From Kalaharituber pfeilii (lineage: Eukaryota; Ascomycota; Pezizomycetes; Pezizales; Pezizaceae), in the NCBI GenBank assembly GCA_015179045.1, contig WHUZ01000021.1, forward strand, positions 434,001-498,000: 64,000 nucleotides of DNA, in the 5' to 3' direction. The notes beneath the pieces are model-generated. The model ran no database searches, was not told the DNA's origin, and saw only the letters and a list, made by a program, of their open reading frames with translations. Every line of letters starts with the position of its first letter. Position 1 is the stretch's first letter. Positions 56,571 through 64,000 of this stretch are shown here, piece after piece. A program made the translations under genes and the position numbers.

Positions 56571-57945
56571 ATATGACAGGAGCTGTTGAAGTGCCAGGAT
56601 GGCTGGAAAGGATAGTTGGACTGGATGGTGGTAGAGGAGCAGAGAAGCTACTGGAAGGGATGTTGGAGTAGCCCCTGGAGAAGCTGCATCTGGCACTACT
56701 TGAGTGATGGTTCGGGGAGCTGCTGGAGCAGTGGGTGCGAGATAACTCTGCAGCTGCTGGAGGAAGGGTACAAATTTAAAGGCGGTTTCAGGGGGTGCAG
56801 TTCATAGGCGGTGGAGGGGTATAAGAACGTGCGGTTGAGGGTGCGAGAGGGATGCCGTTGCGGCTGCGGGAGGGGCCATTGAAGTCGGAGCAGTTGTCGG
56901 AAGGGTTGCGAAGCGCATTAGGAGATAGGGGGGATATTGCGGTGCGACGCGGCGGTGGGATGCGACAGGGGGAAGGTGGGAGAAATTATGGGGCAGTAAA
57001 ATAGACCAAGATGGTGAGATCGTTTCAAAAGAAGGTGGGAGTTTTCTACTTCAAACTGGCCTATATCTTGGTGAAGTGGATGAGACATGCCACTGCTGCT
57101 GCTGGAGTGGGGGTATGAGGTTATGCTGGAGCGGAGGGGCGCTTGACGTGCGACGGGAGAGGGGGCGCGATTGCCGGTGGAGGAGATGGCGAGAGAGCAT
57201 TTGAAGAGCGATACGGAGGGGAGAGAGGGCAAAAATGAAGAGGGCTGCAGTGAGAGACCGACGCATGGTGCAGGTTTCCAGTCAAGCCCATCACGTGTTG
57301 CATCCTCGCTCGAGCACTAGTTTCCCACCTCACCAGCGTCAGCAGTGCGCTTGTTACGGCTTTCTCACTACAACACCCCATCGGAACTTGATAGGACCAA
57401 GTGGTTGATCTGGCAGGTGTGATCAGAGGTTGCCACCCATTCGCAGTTGAGCAAATTCAAAACAGACCTCGCCACTGCTGTAGTCATTGCTAGTTCCGCA
57501 CGGTATAGGGACATAAAGCTGCTCCCACCCACACAATATCACCGATCGGAAAGGCAAGCTATGATATGACATCGACCGGGACGGCCTATTGCTAGTGCAG
57601 GCAATCCAAGAGTCCCTTGCATATGTAGACGATGATCAGGAAGCTAAGAAGGGTATTTGAGGCGTCACTGCAGCAACGGAAGCAGGGAGCGCAGTATGCG
57701 AGGCAGGAGAAGGGGGGTAGGGAATGAGTATTTGTACGTGGAAAACAAGGAGGGAGTGAGATTGTCGATACGAGGGACAGTCATCATATGGGGAGGAGCA
57801 GGTGGGAGACCATGAGGATGAGGTGTTGAGGAGGGTGTTGGAGGCGAGCAGGGTGTTGGCGGAGGAGGAGGAGGAGAGGAGGAGGAAGAGGGAGATGGAG
57901 GAGTGGGAGCAGTGGGAGGGGAGGGTGGGGGATGGGGGGAAGTAG
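56571..57945 (+). pseudogene. Degenerate copy of the glycosyltransferase 3' end (unit 5)
   Basis: Very close to the unit 4 copy, with the shared deletion near 57318. The aligned TAG is at 57943-57945. Near 57840 it keeps 'GGAGGCGAGCAGGGTGTTGG', closer to the parent gene (about 1786) than units 2-4 are, which suggests exchange with the parent or better retention. Confidence 0.7.
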
Positions 57946-60495
57946 GGGAGGGGTAGATGGGTGACATAGCGTGCATGGGTAGGTGGGCGATTATGGTTGT
58001 GGTTTAAGTTACCCTAAATTTTTTTTTGTTATAAAATTGGTGGGGGGGAGGGAAGGGGGGAGGGGGGTTTTGTTATGTATATTGGTAATAAGGAAATGGA
58101 ATGCGTTATTCATTATCATCATCATCATCAATCATTCATTCATTTCACATCTTTCTTTCTTTTTTAAAAAATCAAACCTACGCATTTTTCAAAGTATATA
58201 TATATATATATATTTTTCTTTTTTTTGGTTTTATTCCTCCGCATTCCTGTTTCGCATGGTATGGTATGTTATGTAACATTTTGGGACCTTGGGGTAGTTG
58301 AGTGTAGCTTTGTGATTCATGAGGAGATGGGTGACGGTGTAGTTGATGTCTGGGGAGGGTGGGGGGGGATGGGGAGGGGGGGCTTGGTGTGTATATTGAG
58401 TGATCCTCGAGGTATTTCTGCTGCATAAAGCGTTGATGTTTCTCCCTGAAGGTTTGGAGACGGAGAGAATGGATACCAACAGGTTTTATGATGGCAAAAA
58501 AACTTGGAATCCGTTTTTCTATGAAAAAGATATACTTGATACGAAAAAAAAAAAGAAATAAAAAAAAAAAAAAAAAGAAATAAAGGGAAGGGTTTTTTTG
58601 GGTCTAAGTGTGTGTGTGTGGATATGGAGTTTTTGTGGAGATTACGTATAGGGAAAAAGAAAAGAGAAGGGGTTTTGGGGGGGGGGAAGTCTGGGATTGG
58701 ATGGTGTTTAGATGTGAGTTAGGTGAGTGAGTTGCTAGTGTGTAAAGTGGTGGGGAGGTGAAGAAATATATATATTTTTTTTTTGTGAGATGTATGGATG
58801 GATGGGATTTTTTGGGGGTGAGTTGGGTTGGTGTTGTTTGGAGGTGGTGGGGGTAGGGGGTTTAGAGTGGGGATGGTTTTTCGGAAGAAAAATATGGAGT
58901 TTTTCTTGCTATGGGTGTGTAGATATGAGGGTTTATAAAGATTATGTATGTATAGGAAAAGAAAGAGAAAGGAAGGTTGGAAGGTTTAGATAGTGTGGAA
59001 ATGTATGTGAGTATTTGGATATATAGGTAGGGAGATGTTATGGGCGTGAGGGGGCTAGGCTCCGGTGGGTACGGGATGTTACGGCTGCGGAGGGGTATAT
59101 GCTGCGGGTACGGAGGTGTATGTACGGCGGACCCGGGCGTAATAAGGAAACAATAGGTTTTCGGAGTTATAGAGAAACTTAGAACACCGCTTGTGTCTTG
59201 ATTCTTTCAACTGTGCTATCGCCTGTGCTTAAATAGAATGAGTGCATCATAGATGACTAGTCAAGCAAATAAAGAAATGAGAATCCCTTATCAATGCCAA
59301 TAAACGTAACAAAGAGACATGCAATAGTACAGACGCAAGATAATAACATGTACTAATACATGTGCGCATATTAGCTTCGTTAACCGAGTGCCAGGTATAA
59401 AGACCTTAGCTTACAATCAACAATGACACACACTTCCTTATCATAGCACTACCCTATTCGGAAGACAGAGAATCCTCTGCCAAGCCTAACGGGTGATCAG
59501 TCCGGTCTTGCAGCATTGGGGGTTCAGGGTAAGTGTTCCCCTTATCGGGTTAAGTCTCACGGTAGCCGTAACAGTAGAGAGATAAAAAAAAATGTTTTCT
59601 GATATATGGGAACGAATGAATAGTATCTTTGAAGCTACTTACTGATTGATGTTTCTCTGAGGTCTTCTTAGAGATAGTGATGATAGAGTTTTAGAGTGGT
59701 TCAAGTTGGGATGGTTTCTGGGAAAAGGGAAAAAAGATGTAGAGTTTTTGTTCTAAGTGTGTAGATTATGGGGTTTTATAGAAAACTGTGTATGTGTTAC
59801 GGGCTCACCGCAGGGATGTAATGCAGGTGATATACGACAGCCGGAAAAGCGTCGCGGTCACATACTAGTAAAAATGAGTGCTATATGAGCTACGCAGGGG
59901 GGACTCGCTAGTCAAGTATCTTTTTTTTTGGCCTGGCGGATGGTAACTCTCTATATTTACCACCTCCGCTACAGTAATAGGGGAAAGGAAAAGAAAACGG
60001 GGTTGGAGGAGTGTGGGGGGGGGGGCTGGATGGTATTTATCTATGAGTAAGTGCCAGTATGTAGAGAGATAAAAGAAAATATTTTGTGAGATATGGGAAA
60101 GAATGAATAATATCTTTGAAGCTACTTGCTGATTGATGTTTCTCTGAGGTCTTCTTAGAGATAATGATAATAGAGTTTTAGAGTGGTTTAAGTTGGGATA
60201 GTTTTTGCAGAAAAGGGAAAAGGAAAAAAAAAAAAAAAAAAAAAAAAATAGAGTTTTTTTTGCTGTAATTTCGTGAATTATGATAGTTATTTTTATGTAT
60301 AAAAAATACGTATGCGGGGGAGGGAGGAGAGGGGGGGGGACGGGGGAATGAAGGATTTCGGGGGGTTCTGGATATTTATGCAATATAATGATTGATTTTT
60401 GTATATATAAGAAAGAGTTCATTTGATTGTGAAGGTTTCTGCTTTCTATGGAATCTTTAAAAAAATCCTTTTGCTTCTTTGGATTTTCTGGGTCA

Positions 60496-60542
<47 letters not shown>

Positions 60543-62824
60543 CCATAATTTGTATAATTTGTTAGATTTTGCAAAAAGCTGTTTTTTTTTTCATCGGGCA
60601 CGGTTTCTTGATACCGAGTCTCAGAAAGTTTTCAGGTATGATACGGAAAATCAGTGGGTCTGGTGAGACATGGCTGCGGGAAAAAAAGGGAATCGCGTTA
60701 TCTGTAAGGACATGCGAGATCGTCTGATGAGGATAATGTCTATAAATGATAGATGGGCCCGCTGTTGCTGCAAGCCCCCACCAAATAAACATCAGATACT
60801 GCACACCTCTGCAACTGCCTCCACTAGATTTCCCCGCACATTTTTTTGGGACGGTGGGCATAATATCTTTGGTGGGGGTGGATACTTGTTGGGGGGTGTG
60901 GCGAGAGTGGATTAAGGGAATGGCGGGGAGGGCAGGGGAGGGGTTTGTTGTGTGCTTTTGTTTTACATATTATTTTCTTCGTTTATTTGTTTTCCGCTTG
61001 GTTGCTGTGTCGTATTCTTTTTTGTAAATCCCATACAAAAAGTTCTGAGAATACTTTTTGACAAAAAGTCATACCTTCTCTCACTTTCGACACCCTGTCC
61101 AGTGGCGTGCATTAATGCATGCATAGCGCTTCTGAGTATTTCCCCTACCTATTCCCGAGCATATATATTTGCGTAAGTAAATCAGGATAAAGGCATCAAA
61201 AGTATCCTTGCCAGAATTTAGTTGCTAGTAACTAATATTACATAGAGTTAATCTCATGAACTATCGAATCTTTAAATGCCCGATCCTTTTTTTTTGTGGC
61301 TCGAACGGAGCGCGTTGGCCCCAGTCGCTCATTAGTCAATATGAATTAACTGTAAGTTCGTCCCAAGTGCAGGAAAGCATGCAGAGCGTTATTTTTTCTC
61401 TCCATCGCATAATTGATTTTGTCAAAAATCATCTGATGATAGTGTTGAGGATTTGTCTTCCTGGGACGCCTTTTCTTATAGGCTGCTGCGAGTTTCTCGT
61501 ATTCTCTCCATATGTGGCATTGACCCCGCATGTAACATGACGCTGGCTCGCGCTCCATGGCTTTACTCATGTTGTAGGTTATGCATTTGACGCTTCAGCC
61601 CTCATGTGCATGTATGCCGATCTATCGTATGTAGTTCCGATCGCTGACCAGCAATATCGAACTCCTGTAATATTTAGCTGTAAACAACAAAACTACTCTG
61701 AACTCTATCTATCACATGCTAGTCTACTATCTTGTATCAACTACATCAATCACTAGCTACAAACTTACTTGCACAACACCATGTCTAGCTAGTAAAGGAA
61801 GACAAACAAATTGCAGCTAGAGAGTTGTTTTTCTTTTTTTAAAAAAAAGAAACTACCGTGATAAGTCACGGGTTCATGTGTTCTATTTCCTCTTGTTGGA
61901 AGCAACTGTCTGATGCAAATATTACTGTACTTCATGAATCCATGTACGTAGTTTCGGTTAATCATTTCTGTGGTTTTATGTGCATGTTGTAATAGCATGC
62001 AAGTGTCAATTCGCTGGTAGGTTTTACAGGCGACATAAGCGGGCTGCTCCTGGAAGGGGAGCTAAGTCCTCAGTTGAATGAGTTGAAGATGTTGTCCAGC
62101 GTCGTTCTCGATAGGATGGATCTAAATCCTACTCCTATTTGTTTTGTTTTTTTCATGCAAAATTCACTACTACCCGACGGCCTTGTTCGTGGTTAGCAAA
62201 TGATCCGGCTCACGGTTAACTGGTTGCGACAGAGCTCTGCGAGCAGTAGTGGCAGGCCCTTTTATCAACTACTGTGGGCCGTACACCCAGTAGCTGAACT
62301 ATGCGAACGTGACATCACTGTACAGCCTCCGCTAAGTATGAGTTTTGAACTGATAGAATATTCAACATCTCTACAGCCAACTGCTGCAGCTCCAACTCGC
62401 ATGCTGCTATCTGCCTGCTCGTCTCTTTGCAATTAATACTGCAGCCTTCAGCCTTGTGATATTTATAGTGCTGATGTAGCACTGGCAAAAACTGAAACAA
62501 TAGGCTGACCAGCTACTCCATTGGACAAAGTAGTAGATTCGACGAGACAATAGACAGTAGTTGACTTGGTAATGGATAGTAGAGTTACCTAGCCGATCTG
62601 CAAAGCATACAATTTCACGAGAGCTCAGCTACTAGTCTGATGGGGTTATCTTTACCGGGTTGAGATTCACAACAGATAAATACTGTTGAGGAATTGCTTC
62701 ACAATCATCTAACCTCCCCATTTCTATCACTGGAGTCTCATAAATTCATTCCTGAGTTGAGTTACATTTCTGCCATCAGAATCCACTTAAGTATTCTCTG
62801 CATCCAACAACTATACCACAAGCA
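57946..62824. other. Unit 5 spacer, upstream of ANK gene 5
   Basis: Homologous to the unit 1 spacer. It has short (ATC)n as in unit 2, a very long T-run of about 43 at 60500-60542, and the segment near 61010-61165 shared with unit 4. About 110 bp present in unit 4 is missing near 61432. No gene is supported. Confidence 0.55.
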
Positions 62825-64000
62825 ATGTCCGACCCACTATCCATAGCTGCATCAATCGCTGGTCTCGTTGCGATCTCAGGACAAATTTTAAGTTTGCTGA
62901 AGGACCTCTATGATTTTCGGGCTCGAGCCAAGCAGGCGCCAGAATCCATCAAATGCCTAATGGATGAAATGAACGATATGAATGCCATATTCTATCAGGT
63001 TCAGCTGTTTATTGAGGGGAGAACCAGGATCCCAAACCAGAATGGATTGAAAATGTTGTCTATTCAGCACCTTCTTGCGACTTTGACTGGATGTGTTTTG
63101 GTCACTTCTAACCTGGATAAGTTTTTGAATGAAGTTCTGGGGGTTAGTGATCCTAGAAGCAGACAACCTCCAGAAAACAAAGTAGGCCTTTTCGAGAGGA
63201 TTAAATGGGCACTATGGAAGGAAGAAGAGGTTGTGGTCTTCATTGAGGACCTGCAACGACATAAGCTAAGTTTGAACTTGATGTTAGGAATCATTCAATG
63301 GTAATTTGAAAGGCCTACTCTATCGACTTTGAGAGATTGAAAGAACTAATCTTTTTGTACAGCCATACTGCAGCAGAGGCTTCTGAAAGCCTTGGGCAAT
63401 TGCATGAAGCAGTTAATCAGATTTTAGATTCCAATAATACGATTTCACATCAGTTGCGAGGCCTTATCAGCCGGCACGAAGACCTTCTCAGTCGTCATGA
63501 AGAAATTGTTGGCCATCATGAAGCTCCGAAAAGCGTAATCGAGTCTGCGATAGGTTATATCCATTCCCAGGCTACAAAGATAGTACCTACAATAGATGAT
63601 GTCAACACACCATTATCCACAATACAAGATGACCAGACTTCCAATGACAATGATGATGCTGCATCAATCAAAACTACAGCATCATCATACAGCATATTAT
63701 CCTTACGATCTATACGATCCATAGGATTCAAACGACCATCATTTATAAATGAATTGAAAAATTCAAGGCCCTACAAACGACTCCAGAAGTGGGGCGGCCT
63801 GGACAACGATTCTGCCTCCACATTCTCTAGAAGTAGCTCGATAAGAGGGTGTAGCTGGTCGATGTTTTCAAGCATGAGCTTGGGTGAGCTCTCGATTTCG
63901 GAAATGTCAGTGCTTGAGCTACCTATTTGCCTATCCGATCTCTGGGACTCACAGCCCTATCAAGTTGAAGTTTCACTTCATTCAACTACCAGTCAGCAGA
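62825..64000 (+). CDS. ANK gene 5, 5' part: Helo-like N-terminal domain and linker (runs off window)
   Basis: Exon 1 is 62825-63300; a 62-bp GT..AG intron (63301-63362) precedes exon 2, which I read by eye as open to the window end. The N-terminal domain is nearly that of gene 1. The linker keeps 'SRHEDL/SRHEEI/GHHEAP' and the serine-rich 'GCSWSMFSSMSLGELSIS' segment, and ends within 'SQPYQVEVSLHSTTSQQ'. Ankyrin repeats are expected just beyond the window, so their number is unknown. Confidence 0.8.

Larger units (their letters stand above)
56571..64000 (+). repeat. Segmental tandem array, unit 5 (cut by window end)
   Basis: Glycosyltransferase pseudogene, spacer and start of ANK gene 5. No insertion at the Helitron, LTR or transposon sites, so it supplies the empty-site sequences. 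Confidence 0.75.

Noticed and set aside
1..64000. tRNA or rRNA genes
   Set aside because: I scanned by eye for tRNA A/B boxes and conserved rRNA segments and saw none I could support; a tRNAscan-SE/Infernal run would settle it.

Overview
The window looks like nuclear DNA of a filamentous ascomycete (Pezizomycotina). The signs are short GT..AG introns of 50-65 bp, a fungal Helo-like/STAND N-terminal domain, a fungal-type UDP-glycosyltransferase tail with ubiquitin-interacting motifs, a fungal Helitron, and wide AT-rich and microsatellite-rich intergenic DNA. I cannot name the species; Pezizomycetes (morel/truffle relatives) is a weak guess from the look of the N-terminal domain.

The layout is a five-copy tandem segmental array. 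Each unit has (i) the 3' end of a sterol-glucosyltransferase-like gene, (ii) about 3.3-5.5 kb of non-coding, microsatellite-rich spacer, (iii) a two-exon gene for a Helo-like N-terminal domain plus ankyrin repeats (ANK), and (iv) about 2.2-2.6 kb of conserved 3' flank. Unit 1 (1-13249) holds the only apparently intact glycosyltransferase tail (1-1891) and ANK gene 1 (6739-10642, about 26 repeats). Unit 2 (13250-26314) has a glycosyltransferase pseudogene, a decayed DNA transposon (18081-19935) and ANK gene 2 (21417-24139, about 15 repeats). Unit 3 (26315-36165) is the most diverged upstream and carries ANK gene 3 (30944-33609, about 14 repeats). Unit 4 (36166-56570) is swollen by two Helitrons in direct tandem (38999-43029 and 43030-47918), a solo LTR (48043-48339) and three tiny poly(A) retroposons; its ANK gene 4 (51939-53923) has about 7 repeats. 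Unit 5 (56571-64000) is cut by the window edge inside exon 2 of ANK gene 5.

The ANK genes look like members of the fungal NLR-like/allorecognition repertoire, but no NACHT or NB-ARC ATPase is visible between the N-terminal domain and the repeats. The repeats are nearly identical inside each protein. They vary at a few positions in the finger and first-helix region, differ in number between paralogues, and form higher-order repeats, which is the pattern of rapid evolution by unequal exchange and gene conversion. Unit 3 looks like a mosaic: its exon 1 and upstream DNA are diverged, but much of exon 2 and a tract of its 3' flank nearly match unit 1.

The points most worth a second look are the array of ATPase-less receptor-like ANK genes with concerted repeats, the head-to-tail Helitron pair with a clean A^T empty site in the paralogous units, and a family of 37-39 nt retroposons with poly(A) tails and 12-15 bp target duplications. 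All pairwise comparisons were made by eye; no alignments or database searches were run.
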